From Bradyrhizobium sp. Ghvi (GTDB taxonomy: Bacteria > Pseudomonadota > Alphaproteobacteria > Rhizobiales > Xanthobacteraceae): a stretch of 64,000 nt of DNA. Made by a program: the position numbers and the translations under genes. Under the pieces are notes generated by a model, which was not told the DNA's origin, ran no database searches, and was given only the letters and a program-made list of their open reading frames with translations. Below are positions 1-8,108 of the stretch, in pieces; positions within the stretch are counted from its first letter, which is position 1, and each line of letters opens with the position of its first letter. The stretch is from assembly GCF_900115265.1 (NCBI RefSeq), contig NZ_FOVU01000004.1, positions 556,987 to 620,986 of the forward strand, given 5' to 3'.

Positions 1-183
1 GTTCCCGTCTCGACCACCCACACCATCACCGGCGCCATCGTCGGCGTCGGCGCGGCCCGTCGCGTTTCGGCGGTGCGCTGGAACGTGGCGAGCTCAATCG
101 TCTATGCCTGGGTGATCACGATCCCGGCCTCGGCCATCGTTGCAGCACTGAGCTGGTGGGCGGTCCAGATCTTCGTCAAGTAA
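1..183 (+). CDS. Inorganic phosphate transporter (PiT family), C-terminal fragment
   Basis: The reading frame is open from the first base to TAA at 181-183 and gives the last 60 residues of a membrane protein. It begins with VPVSTTHTITGAIVGVGAAR, which matches the conserved C-terminal repeat signature of PiT/Pho-4 permeases (ST-H-T-GA-VG-G). A hydrophobic segment follows (about residues 34-57) and the protein ends IFVK. PiT proteins import phosphate, usually as a metal-phosphate complex, with proton or sodium symport. The start lies outside the window. The last 8 bp overlap the end of the convergent SMR exporter gene on the other strand. Confidence 0.85.
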   Translation, partial: VPVSTTHTITGAIVGVGAARRVSAVRWNVASSIVYAWVITIPASAIVAALSWWAVQIFVK

Positions 184-490
184 CGAGCTTCAGCCCGACG
201 ATGCCGGCCACGATCAGCCCGATGCTGGCAAGGCGAAGCGCCGTGGCGGGCTCGCCGAACAGGAAGATGCCCAGTGTCGCCGTGCCGACCGCGCCGATGC
301 CGGTCCAGACCGCATAGGCGGTTCCGACGGGCAGGGACTTGAGCGCGAGTCCGAGCAGGATGACACTGCCGGCCATGGCCGCGAGCGTGATCACGGAGGG
401 AACAAGTCTGCTAAAGCCCTCGGTATATTTCAGGCCGATCGCCCAGGTGATCTCGAGAAGACCGGCGACGAACAGGACGCTCCAGGCCAT
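176..490 (-). CDS. sugE: Guanidinium exporter, SMR family (Gdx/SugE)
   Basis: This is a 104-residue protein with four hydrophobic helices, the standard length for a small multidrug resistance transporter. The conserved membrane-embedded glutamate is Glu13 in AGLLEITWAIGLK, and the W-x-x-GLK pattern after it is typical of the SugE/Gdx branch, which exports guanidinium in exchange for protons. The ATG at 488-490 was chosen over a much longer upstream frame because it is preceded by a GGAGG Shine-Dalgarno sequence (496-501) and by a guanidine-II riboswitch, which fixes the leader as untranslated. The riboswitch supports guanidinium export rather than general drug resistance. The gene is convergent with, and overlaps by 8 bp, the phosphate permease gene. 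Confidence 0.93.
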   Translation of the reverse strand: MAWSVLFVAGLLEITWAIGLKYTEGFSRLVPSVITLAAMAGSVILLGLALKSLPVGTAYAVWTGIGAVGTATLGIFLFGEPATALRLASIGLIVAGIVGLKLVT

Positions 491-563
491 GACGACCCTC
501 CATTCACGGCAGGGTCGTCCCCGCGGGCTGACAGGCTGATGAGCAGGAAGGTCGTCCTCCCCG
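491..563 (-). promoter_or_regulatory. Guanidine-II (mini-ykkC) riboswitch upstream of sugE
   Basis: Read on the minus strand, two GC-rich hairpins each carry an ACGA tetraloop: P1 at 563-544 (CGGGGAGG-ACGA-CCTTCCTG) and P2 at 524-509 (GCGGGG-ACGA-CCCTGC). Tandem hairpins with ACGR loops are the defining feature of the mini-ykkC motif, which binds guanidinium and controls SMR exporters. Between P2 and the start codon the sequence AGGGTCGT (498-491) overlaps the Shine-Dalgarno GGAGG. It is the exact complement of ACGACCCT in the loop and 3' arm of P2. The likely mechanism is translational: without ligand this pairing hides the ribosome site, and ligand-stabilised P2 frees it. Confidence 0.93.
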
Positions 564-650
564 GAAAGCCGATATGGGGCTGGCCGAAGGGTTCCGCAAT
601 CACCAAATGAGGCTTGATCAGGCCCGTTTTCCCTGCCAAACGCTCCCGCC

Positions 651-2273
651 ATGTCCGACATCGCCACCCCCGCAGCCGAATCGCCGGCCCGTTCCCCGCT
701 TGCCGCTGAAGTGGCGCGGCGGCGTACCTTTGCGATCATCTCCCACCCCGACGCCGGAAAGACCACGCTGACCGAAAAGCTGCTGCTGTTCGGTGGCGCC
801 ATTAATCTCGCCGGCCAGGTCAAGGCCAAGGGCGAGCGCCGCAATACCCGCTCGGACTGGATGAAGATCGAACGGGAGCGCGGCATTTCCGTCGTGACTT
901 CGGTGATGACCTTCGAGTTCGAGGGCCTCGTCTTCAACCTCCTGGACACGCCGGGCCACGAAGACTTCTCGGAAGACACTTATCGCACGCTGACTGCGGT
1001 CGATTCCGCCGTCATGGTGATCGACGCCGCCAAGGGTATCGAGGCGCGCACGCGAAAACTGTTCGAGGTCTGTCGCCTCCGCGACATCCCGATCATCACG
1101 TTCATCAACAAAATGGATCGCGAGAGCCGCGACGTCTTCGAGCTGCTCGACGAGATCGAGAAGACGCTGGCGCTCGACACCACGCCGATGACCTGGCCGG
1201 TCGGCCGCGGGCGCGACTTCCTCGGCACCTATGACGTTATCAACGGCGGTGTCCGCCTGCTCGAAGGCGGCGGCGCCAAGACTGGCGCGGCGCAGCAGAT
1301 CGAGATCGCCGAACTTGCCAAGCTCAACGCCAATCTAGATGCTTCAGCCGTGAAGGATGAGCTTGAGCTCGTCACCGAGGCCTCAAAGCCGTTCGAGCTC
1401 GAGGCATTTCGCGAGGGTCATCTGACGCCGGTCTATTTCGGCAGTGCGCTGCGCAATTTCGGTGTCGGCGACCTGCTCGAAGGCCTCGGCAAGTTCGCGC
1501 CCGAGCCGCGCGCGCAGGATAGCGACCAGCGCAAGGTCGAAGCCACCGATCCGCGCATGAGCGCCTTCGTGTTCAAGATCCAGGCCAACATGGATCCGAA
1601 CCATCGCGACCGCATCGCCTTCGCGCGACTCTGCTCCGGCAAGCTCAGCCGCGGCATGAAGGCCAAGCTGGTGCGCACCGGCAAGAGCATGCCGCTGTCG
1701 AGCCCGCAATTCTTCTTCGCGCAGGATCGCTCGGTCGCGGACGAGGCCTTTGCCGGCGACGTCGTCGGTATTCCCAATCACGGTACGCTGCGGATCGGCG
1801 ACACCCTGACCGAGGGCGAGGACTTCAACTTCGTCGGCGTGCCGAGCTTCGCGCCGGAAATCGTACGCCGCGTCCGTCTTACCGACGCGATGAAGGCGAA
1901 GAAGCTGAAGGAAGCGCTTCAGCAGATGTCGGAAGAGGGTGTGGTGCAGGTGTTCCGTCCGCGCGACGGTGCGCCCGCGCTGGTCGGCGTGGTCGGCGCG
2001 CTGCAGCTCGACGTGCTCAAGGCGCGGCTGGAAGCGGAATATTCGCTGCCGGTCGAGTTCGAGGTCAGCGAGTTCCAACTCGCGCGCTGGGTCTCCTCGG
2101 AGGATCGCAAGAAGCTCGACACCTTCATCGCGGCCAACACGTCCAGCATCGCCGACGATGTCGACGGCGACCCCGTGTATCTCGCGAGGAACGAGTTCTA
2201 TCTCGGCTACACCAAGGAGCGGGCCGAGGGCATCGAGTTCACCAACGTCAAGGACGTCAAGAAGAAGGGGTAG
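651..2273 (+). CDS. prfC: Peptide chain release factor 3 (RF3)
   Basis: The protein has 540 residues, normal for RF3, a translational GTPase that removes RF1/RF2 from the ribosome after peptide release. GTP-binding motifs are in order: G1 HPDAGKTTL near residues 32-40, a switch I region with TRSDWMKIERERGISV, G3 DTPGHEDFSEDT near residue 103, and G4 NKMD near 159. The later part has the RF3-type domains II and III (for example QLDVLKARLEAEY). The ATG at 651 follows the Pro/Ala-rich start typical of alphaproteobacterial RF3. It is transcribed divergently from sugE with about 90 bp between the riboswitch and this start, so the two promoters share that interval. Confidence 0.97.
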   Translation: MSDIATPAAESPARSPLAAEVARRRTFAIISHPDAGKTTLTEKLLLFGGAINLAGQVKAKGERRNTRSDWMKIERERGISVVTSVMTFEFEGLVFNLLDTPGHEDFSEDTYRTLTAVDSAVMVIDAAKGIEARTRKLFEVCRLRDIPIITFINKMDRESRDVFELLDEIEKTLALDTTPMTWPVGRGRDFLGTYDVINGGVRLLEGGGAKTGAAQQIEIAELAKLNANLDASAVKDELELVTEASKPFELEAFREGHLTPVYFGSALRNFGVGDLLEGLGKFAPEPRAQDSDQRKVEATDPRMSAFVFKIQANMDPNHRDRIAFARLCSGKLSRGMKAKLVRTGKSMPLSSPQFFFAQDRSVADEAFAGDVVGIPNHGTLRIGDTLTEGEDFNFVGVPSFAPEIVRRVRLTDAMKAKKLKEALQQMSEEGVVQVFRPRDGAPALVGVVGALQLDVLKARLEAEYSLPVEFEVSEFQLARWVSSEDRKKLDTFIAANTSSIADDVDGDPVYLARNEFYLGYTKERAEGIEFTNVKDVKKKG

Positions 2274-2833
2274 GGCGGCGGCCTGTTCTGCAGTCTGCAA
2301 CGCGCCCTTCGCTGTCTTGCCCGGCTTGATCGGGCGCGTCAGGGTCCACAAAATCGGCCGAAATGACCCAAAGAGGGCATTGCCCGAGCCTCGAGATCAC
2401 TCACATCGGCTCACTTGGGCCGTGAAACCCTAGCTTTCTACCGCGCTAGCTGGCCGCCCCCTTTCTGATCTCCGGTTGAGCTTGATGAGCTTCAGATATG
2501 CCAAGGGTACAGGGCGAGCTCGTCAGGACTCCTCGTGACGGCATGAAGTGTACGACGTATGTTCGGGCGCAGTTTGATCGCAACAAAACCTTGCCGATCC
2601 AACGAAGCGGGCCACTATTCGCGACCGGACGTGACGCGCTTGGTGGTCAACCGCAGCCGACAAGCGATCGCCTCGTTCAGCGAGCACGCAGAGTAGTGCT
2701 TCGGATAAGTCCCTTACTGGCGTATTGCGCCGCCGCTTGAGGCCGGCTGGTAACGGCAACTCACCCATGCCATGCATGTTCAACTATGCGTAACGTGAAG
2801 GTTTTCGAGCATCGGCAGGACAAAGGGTACGAC
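2274..2833. other. Intergenic region without a supported gene
   Basis: About 560 bp separate prfC from the acetyltransferase gene. The first part holds one short palindromic repeat (2315-2340, listed separately). The remainder has several short open frames without family resemblance or ribosome sites, and its composition is less GC-biased than the flanking genes, which fits non-coding or decayed sequence. I could not identify a parent gene for any decayed frame. Confidence 0.5.
2315..2340. repeat. Short palindromic repeat, copy 1 (REP-like)
   Basis: GCCCG at 2319-2323 pairs with CGGGC at 2331-2335 around GCTTGAT. The reverse strand reads CGCCCGATCAAGCCGGGCAA, nearly the same as the second copy at 3658-3677 (CGCCCGGTCAAGCCGGGCGA). 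It lies 42 bp after the prfC stop and may also act as its terminator. Confidence 0.6.
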
Positions 2834-3310
2834 ATGAGTATCGAGATTCATCACTTGTTCGACCATCAGCATCACATTCCGACCGTTGCGGCATGGCAGC
2901 AGGCCGAGTTCGGCTATCTGAGCCCCAACGGCACATTGGAACAACGTGCTGAACGGCTGAGAGGCGCCAGCGATAAGGCGCGGCTGCCGATCTCCTTAGT
3001 GGCGATCTCAAACAACGAGGGCGATCTCGTCGGCTCGGCCAATATCTCCGCGACCACGCTAACCCACAAACATCTCACACCCTGGCTGTCGTCGGTGATT
3101 GTGCCGCCGACGCATCGCGGCAGAGGTATTGCATCAAAACTCGCACTGGCCGCAATCTCCGAAGCCGGTCGCCTCGGGTTTGGTAAGATCTACCTTTTCA
3201 CGCCGAAGAACGATGGTCTCTATGCGCGTCTAGGTCGGGAGACGTTCGAGCATGCTGCGATCAACGGTGTGCCGGTTTGTCTGATGGCCAGAGCTACGCG
3301 GATAAACTAA
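2834..3310 (+). CDS. GNAT family N-acetyltransferase
   Basis: A 158-residue protein with the GNAT acetyl-CoA site: a beta strand SSVIVPPTH followed by RGRGIASKLA (the Q/R-x-x-G-x-A pyrophosphate loop) near residues 97-108 and a helix leading to KIYLFTPKN. The C-terminal part has the usual LYARLG segment. I chose the ATG at 2834 because AGGACAAAGGG lies just upstream; the in-frame ATG at 2786 would add 16 residues not expected for the fold. The acyl acceptor cannot be told from sequence. The gene stands alone between two gene-poor intervals. Confidence 0.85.
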   Translation: MSIEIHHLFDHQHHIPTVAAWQQAEFGYLSPNGTLEQRAERLRGASDKARLPISLVAISNNEGDLVGSANISATTLTHKHLTPWLSSVIVPPTHRGRGIASKLALAAISEAGRLGFGKIYLFTPKNDGLYARLGRETFEHAAINGVPVCLMARATRIN

Positions 3311-3774
3311 CGCAGACGGCGCCAGGGCCATCCGATGGCGAGCTGCTTCAGACCACGGGTTCAGAGCACCCAGCATGTTGGCCGGACCGGAATCTGCAGG
3401 CTGCCGAGGCTCAGTTTGTAGCGAAGCGGGTCGAAGTCTGGGAGATTATCGGTACAGCTCCGCGGCTGACTACCAAACCGGTGTAGCCCGGCATGTCGGC
3501 TCGTGGTCCTCGCGACATATCACACCGCCGTATGACGCCGGCCGCTAATCGGGCGAACCGGACTCAGCATCGTCGCGCGCGGCACCAAACAGGTACACGA
3601 CCTTACCTGTACGCGGCGGCCTCTCGACTCAATTACAACTGTCTCTGGATACTGGATCGCCCGGTCAAGCCGGGCGACGACACTGTGCCTGAACGCGAGC
3701 ATGTGAACAACCGCGGGGTTGACGCGTTCATTGAGGATGCCACGTTGGTTCGCGTGACATCGCGGGCTGAAAGC
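3311..3774. other. Intergenic region with one palindromic repeat
   Basis: About 460 bp with no supported gene. A frame open in phase with the downstream gene begins at 3493, but its translation up to 3774 runs straight through the palindromic repeat at 3650-3684 and has no ribosome site, so I treat it as non-coding. Confidence 0.5.
3650..3684. repeat. Short palindromic repeat, copy 2 (REP-like)
   Basis: The core is GCCCG (3659-3663), GTCAAGC, CGGGC (3671-3675), flanked by TGGAT before and GACGACAC after. It matches the reverse strand of the element at 2315-2340 over about 20 bp with few differences. Elements of this form are, to my knowledge, common between genes in Bradyrhizobium genomes. 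Confidence 0.65.
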
Positions 3775-4353
3775 ATGTGGCGCGGCATTCTCGTTTTCAC
3801 GGTGTTGGCGATCTCGACCGCTGCCGCCGACGCGGAGCGCCGCCGGATCAATCCGATCCCGTTTGCGCACGAACCGTGCAGCGTGCTCGACTTCAGGCCC
3901 TGCACGCCGTCCTATTGCAGTCCGCTCGAGCCCGGCCCCTGCATTCCCGAGATCGACTATCCCTACGGCCAGAACCTTCAGCTCACCATCGAAAGCGTGC
4001 CGTCGGAAGCTGATCGGGCCAAGTATCAAAAGCCGGATCACGACCTCGACACGATCGGCGATCTCTTTGCCGAGCTGCGCACCTGCTGGTCACCGCCGTC
4101 GGACAATGCGCGTGCGGGCATGCAGATGGCTGTCCGTTTCAGCTTCAATAAAGCCGGCGGCCTGATCGGCCCGCCGCGGCTGACCTTTGCAACCGCGGGC
4201 GTTCCCGCCGAGACGCGAACCACTTACCTCAACGCGATCAATTCGTCCTTGAACGCCTGTCTGCCGCTGAAGTTCACCGGCGGCCTCGGAGGCGCTTTGG
4301 CCGGACGGCCAATTGCGATCCGCTATGTCGACAATCGCGAGCTTGGAAAATAG
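3775..4353 (+). CDS. Exported hypothetical protein, TonB-C-like fold possible
   Basis: A 192-residue protein starting MWRGILVFTVLAISTAAADA, a clear Sec signal peptide with likely cleavage after about residue 20. The mature N-terminus is rich in Cys and Pro (EPCSVLDFRPCTPSYC and following, with a further Cys in PGPCIPE), suggesting disulfides in the periplasm. The C-terminal half (MAVRFSFNKAGGLIGPPR, then LNACLPLKF) has the alternating pattern seen in TonB C-terminal-like domains of alphaproteobacterial periplasmic proteins; that assignment is inference. The ATG at 3775 is preferred to the longer frame because it opens directly into the signal peptide. Confidence 0.7.
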   Translation: MWRGILVFTVLAISTAAADAERRRINPIPFAHEPCSVLDFRPCTPSYCSPLEPGPCIPEIDYPYGQNLQLTIESVPSEADRAKYQKPDHDLDTIGDLFAELRTCWSPPSDNARAGMQMAVRFSFNKAGGLIGPPRLTFATAGVPAETRTTYLNAINSSLNACLPLKFTGGLGGALAGRPIAIRYVDNRELGK

Positions 4354-4424
4354 CGCATCGGTTGCGACCGGCGGCCAATCGGTGATACCTGAGAGCCGGG
4401 GGCGCTGATGAAGGGGAGGATGTC

Positions 4425-5006
4425 GTGGGTCTGTTGGTCATGATCCTGGGGCTGGTGCTGTTTTTCGCGGCCCATGTTTTCACGACGAAACGTGACGCAC
4501 GCGCGCAGGCGATCGCGCGGCTCGGCGAGGGGACTTACAAGATCCTCTACTCGGTCGTCTCGCTTGCGGGCCTGGCGCTGATCGTCTGGGGCTTTGGCCA
4601 TTATCGCAGCTCAGGCTGGATCGATGTCTGGTATCCGCCGAAAGCGATGAAGCACATCACGGTCGCGCTGATGCTGCCGGCCGTGATCCTGGTGGTCACT
4701 TCATACCTGCGCGGCCGCATCTATGCGACGCTGAAGCATCCGATGCTCGCCGGCATCAAGCTGTGGGCGTTCGCGCATCTGCTCGCCAACGGCGATCTCG
4801 GCTCGATCATCCTGTTCGGCTCCTTCCTGGGCTGGGGCGTGTATGACCGCATTTCGTTGAAGCATCGCAAGGATGCCGGTGCCCCGCCGATTCCGGTGGG
4901 TGGCGTCACCAACGATCTGATCGCGGTCGCGGTCGGCATCGTGGCCTATCTGGCGCTGGCCTTTGCGTTCCATCCGGTCGTGATCGGCGTTCCCGTCATG
5001 GGCTAG
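4425..5006 (+). CDS. NnrU family membrane protein
   Basis: A 193-residue integral membrane protein with about five or six hydrophobic helices. It contains features of the NnrU family: FFAAHVFTTKRDAR at the start, an RGRIYATLKHPMLAGIKLWAFAHLLANGD block in the middle, and a hydrophobic C-terminus. NnrU was named for a role next to nitric oxide/nitrite reduction genes, and relatives resemble the isoprenoid-linked membrane enzyme group of NnrU/Z-ISO; no denitrification gene is nearby here, so its job is open. The start is a GTG at 4425 with GGGGAGGATGTC upstream. Confidence 0.85.
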   Translation: MGLLVMILGLVLFFAAHVFTTKRDARAQAIARLGEGTYKILYSVVSLAGLALIVWGFGHYRSSGWIDVWYPPKAMKHITVALMLPAVILVVTSYLRGRIYATLKHPMLAGIKLWAFAHLLANGDLGSIILFGSFLGWGVYDRISLKHRKDAGAPPIPVGGVTNDLIAVAVGIVAYLALAFAFHPVVIGVPVMG

Positions 5007-5079
5007 CCGATTGGCACAAGACAGCACCGCCGTGGCCATGCGGGGAAGGTGACAAAAGCAACAAGCCGAGGGCTTTCCG

Positions 5080-6669
5080 ATGGACTGGTCGCAATCTCAG
5101 ATTCCGCCGATGCGGTTGGAGACCCGTTTTGGCGATCGCGTGGTTCCGGCCTTTCTCGATCGTCCCGCAAGCGTCTGGGCGATGATCGCGGAGGCTGCCG
5201 CGCGCAACGCGGACGGCGAAGCGCTCGTCTGCGGCGATATCAGGCTCAGTTGGCTACAGGCGGTGGAGCAGGCGGCGCGGATTGCCTCGGGCTTTCGCAA
5301 GCTCGGGCTGCAACGCGGCGACCGCGTCGCGATCCTGCTCGGCAACCGCATCGAGTTTCCGCTGCTGCTGTTCGCCGCCGCGCATGAGGGGCTGGTCACG
5401 GTGCTGCTCAGCACGCGCCAGCAGAAGCCGGAGATTGCCTATGTCCTGGCCGATTGCGGTGCCAGGATCCTGATCCACGAAGCAGGCCTCGTCGAGCGGC
5501 TGCCGGAGGCGCAGGATGTGCCCGAAATGGTTCATCGCATTGCCATCGACAACGATCCGGCGCTGTCGCGTTTCGCCGCGCTCGCCGGCAACACGCCGGC
5601 GGCGGCGCCGGTCGAGGTCAGTGAAGAGGACACTGCGATGATCCTCTACACCTCGGGCACGACGGGGAAGCCAAAGGGCGCGACGCTGGCCCATTGCAAC
5701 ATCGTGCATTCCTCGATGGTATTCGTCTCCTGCCTGCAATTGACGGCGGCCGATCGCTCGATCGCAGCCGTCCCGCTCGGCCACGTCACCGGCGTCGTCG
5801 CCAACATCACGACCATGATCCGCTGCGGCGGCGCGCTGATCATCATGCCGGAATTCAAGGCGGCCGATTATCTCAAGCTCGCCGCACGCGAGCGTATCTC
5901 CTATACGGTGATGGTGCCGGCGATGTACAATCTCTGCCTGCTGCAGCCGGACTTCGACAGCTACGATCTCTCCAGCTGGCGCATCGGCGGTTTCGGCGGC
6001 GCGCCGATGCCGGTCGCGACCATCGAGAAGCTCAAGGCGACGATTCCCGGCCTGAAGCTGATGAACTGCTACGGCGCGACCGAGACGACGTCGCCCTCGA
6101 CCATCATGCCGGGCGAGCTGACGGCGACCCACATCGACAGCGTCGGACTGGCGTGCCCGGGCGCGCGGATCATTGCGATGGGGACGGATGGGCGCGAACT
6201 GCCGCGTGGGGACATCGGCGAGCTCTGGATCCAAAGCGCCTCCGTCATCAAGGGCTACTGGAATAACCCCAAGGCCACCGCGGAGAGTTTTACCGCCGGC
6301 TTCTGGCATTCGGGCGACCTCGGCTCGGTCGATGCCGAGGGGTTCGTCCGCGTGTTCGACCGACAGAAGGACATGATCAACCGCGGCGGCCTGAAGGTCT
6401 ATTCGGCCGAGGTCGAATCCGTGCTGGCCGGCCATCCCGCCGTGGTCGAGAGTGCGATCATTGCAAAGCCATGCCCGGTGCTTGGCGAGCGTGTCCATGC
6501 CGTGGTGGTCGCGCGCGAGCGGGTCGGGAGCGACGACCTGCGCGCCTGGTGCGCCCAGCGGTTGTCGGACTACAAGGTGCCGGAGACGATGACGGTGACC
6601 GCCGAGCCCCTGCCGCGCAATGCCAATGGCAAGGTAGTGAAGCGCCAGCTGCGGGAGCTGCTGGTCTGA
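5080..6669 (+). CDS. AMP-dependent acyl-CoA synthetase/ligase
   Basis: A 529-residue class I adenylate-forming enzyme that activates a carboxylic acid to acyl-AMP and then to a CoA thioester. The P-loop-like motif ILYTSGTTGKPKGAT lies near residues 188-202, the adenine-binding YGATETTSP near 331, the ATP/hinge block SGDLGSVDAEGFVRVFDRQK near 413-432, and the catalytic C-terminal lysine is in NANGKVVKRQL near 516-526. A GAGGG ribosome site precedes the ATG at 5080. The substrate is not obvious; the length and motifs suit a medium- or long-chain fatty or aromatic acid. It stands alone after the NnrU gene. Confidence 0.92.
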   Translation: MDWSQSQIPPMRLETRFGDRVVPAFLDRPASVWAMIAEAAARNADGEALVCGDIRLSWLQAVEQAARIASGFRKLGLQRGDRVAILLGNRIEFPLLLFAAAHEGLVTVLLSTRQQKPEIAYVLADCGARILIHEAGLVERLPEAQDVPEMVHRIAIDNDPALSRFAALAGNTPAAAPVEVSEEDTAMILYTSGTTGKPKGATLAHCNIVHSSMVFVSCLQLTAADRSIAAVPLGHVTGVVANITTMIRCGGALIIMPEFKAADYLKLAARERISYTVMVPAMYNLCLLQPDFDSYDLSSWRIGGFGGAPMPVATIEKLKATIPGLKLMNCYGATETTSPSTIMPGELTATHIDSVGLACPGARIIAMGTDGRELPRGDIGELWIQSASVIKGYWNNPKATAESFTAGFWHSGDLGSVDAEGFVRVFDRQKDMINRGGLKVYSAEVESVLAGHPAVVESAIIAKPCPVLGERVHAVVVARERVGSDDLRAWCAQRLSDYKVPETMTVTAEPLPRNANGKVVKRQLRELLV

Positions 6670-6839
6670 CCCGGGCGGGCAAGCCCCTGGAAACCCCGGT
6701 GGTCGCGTTAACGCCTTGATCGGGCTTGCTTTGCCTTGCCACCGCCATATCGATAGGGTATCGCCGCCGCGACGTGGGGACGGGATTTGGACGCGCACGA
6801 TCTGGCGCGCGCTCCCGGCCGGGCATGGGATTAGCTTAA

Positions 6840-7493
6840 GTGTCTGAATTATTTGACGAAGTCGACGAGGAAGTACGTCGCGAACAGCTCAAAAAGCTGT
6901 GGGACAAATATTCGCTCTACTTCATCGCCCTGATGGTGCTGATCGTGGCGGCCGTGGGCGGCTGGCGCGGCTACCAGTACCTGGAGGCCAAGAAGGCCGC
7001 CGAGGCCGGCGCGATCTTCGACAAGGCCGTCGAGCTGTCGGAGCAGGGCAAGCACGCGGAGGCCGAGACCGCCTTCGCCGATCTCGTCGCCAAGGCGCCG
7101 TCCGGCTATCGCACGCTGTCGCGGCTTCGTGCTGCGGCCGAGGCATCGGCCCGCGATCCCAAGGCTGCGGCCAAGATGTATGACGACATTGCAGCCGACC
7201 GCAGCATCGGTAGCGAGTGGCAGGACCTGGCGAAGATTCGCGCGGCCGGCCTGCTGGTGGACAGCGCCTCCTACGCCGACATGCAGCAGCGGCTGGAATC
7301 CTCCGCCGATCCCAAATCGACCTTCCGCCACACCGCCCGCGAATTGCTGGCGCTGGCGGCCTGGCGCAACAACGACATGACCGCAGCCCGCAAATGGCTC
7401 GACGCAATCGCCGAAGACGGCGAAACGCCACCGAGCCTGCGCTCGCGCGCCGAGGCGCTCCAAGCCCTGCTGCCGCCCGTCGCCAAGAGCTGA
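6840..7493 (+). CDS. TPR-domain inner-membrane protein, YfgM-like
   Basis: A 217-residue protein with a charged cytoplasmic N-terminus (ELFDEVDEEVRREQLKKLWDKY), one transmembrane helix at about residues 28-45, and a helical periplasmic domain with tetratricopeptide-like repeats, the layout of the YfgM/TPR_21 family. In Escherichia coli YfgM works beside the SecYEG translocon with the chaperone PpiD. The start is a GTG at 6840. It is followed by a lipoprotein gene and der; in many proteobacteria the equivalent order is yfgM-bamB-der, so this assignment is backed by context. Confidence 0.88.
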   Translation: MSELFDEVDEEVRREQLKKLWDKYSLYFIALMVLIVAAVGGWRGYQYLEAKKAAEAGAIFDKAVELSEQGKHAEAETAFADLVAKAPSGYRTLSRLRAAAEASARDPKAAAKMYDDIAADRSIGSEWQDLAKIRAAGLLVDSASYADMQQRLESSADPKSTFRHTARELLALAAWRNNDMTAARKWLDAIAEDGETPPSLRSRAEALQALLPPVAKS

Positions 7494-7525
7494 CGACGGC
7501 CCTTCTGACGTAAACGAGATCCAAG

Positions 7526-8059
7526 ATGCGCCGCACGCCACGTTTGATCGCAGCTGCCGTCCTGATCGCCTTCACGGGCGTTCTGAGCGGTTGCTCCAGC
7601 TTCGATCCGAGTGATCTCCTGGACTTCCTCGACACGAAGAAGAAGCTGCCGGGCGAGCGCAAGCCTGTTTTCCCCGAGGGTGTGCCAGGCCTCGAGCAGG
7701 GCGTTCCGAAGGAGCTTTACAAGGGCGCGCAGCAACAAGAGGATGCGTCCGCGGTCGCAGCGCTCCCGGCCGAGCCGCCGCCTGCGGAGCCCGCCAAGCC
7801 GTCGAAATCTGCCAAGGGGAAGAAGACCAAGCACACGGCGCCATCCGCCGCCGCGCCGGCTGCCGAGGTTGACGGCGAAGCTCAGCCCGAGGCGGCACCA
7901 GCGCCGCCGAAGCACAAGATTGTCCGCAAGCGCACCACCGCGCCGCCGTCGGACCAGCAGCCCGCACAGCAGCCGGCGCAGTCGGCCCAGACCACCCAGC
8001 CACAGCAGCCGCAGGGCGCTTTCCCGGCGCCGCTGCCGAGCGGCAGTTTCTCGCGCTAG
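7526..8059 (+). CDS. Ala/Pro/Lys-rich lipoprotein at the bamB position
   Basis: A 177-residue protein with a signal peptide and lipobox LSGC (Cys about residue 23), so it should be lipidated. Residues 24-65 (SSFDPSDLLDFLDTKKKLPG and on to PEGVPGLEQGVP) resemble the linker that begins alphaproteobacterial BamB proteins, where an LPGxR segment follows the lipid anchor. After that come only low-complexity Pro, Ala, Lys and Gln tracts; no beta-propeller repeats are present. Its place between a YfgM-like gene and der is the usual site of bamB. It could be a reduced BamB derivative or an unrelated outer-membrane lipoprotein; the function is not known. Confidence 0.75.
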   Translation: MRRTPRLIAAAVLIAFTGVLSGCSSFDPSDLLDFLDTKKKLPGERKPVFPEGVPGLEQGVPKELYKGAQQQEDASAVAALPAEPPPAEPAKPSKSAKGKKTKHTAPSAAAPAAEVDGEAQPEAAPAPPKHKIVRKRTTAPPSDQQPAQQPAQSAQTTQPQQPQGAFPAPLPSGSFSR

Positions 8060-8108
8060 CTTTCTCATCTGATTGACAGGCGCAGCCTCCGCAGCGCACG
8101 AATGACCG

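Noticed and set aside
3277..3486. 69-codon frame overlapping the end of the acetyltransferase gene
   Set aside because: Starts inside the GNAT gene in another frame, with no ribosome site and no protein-like pattern.
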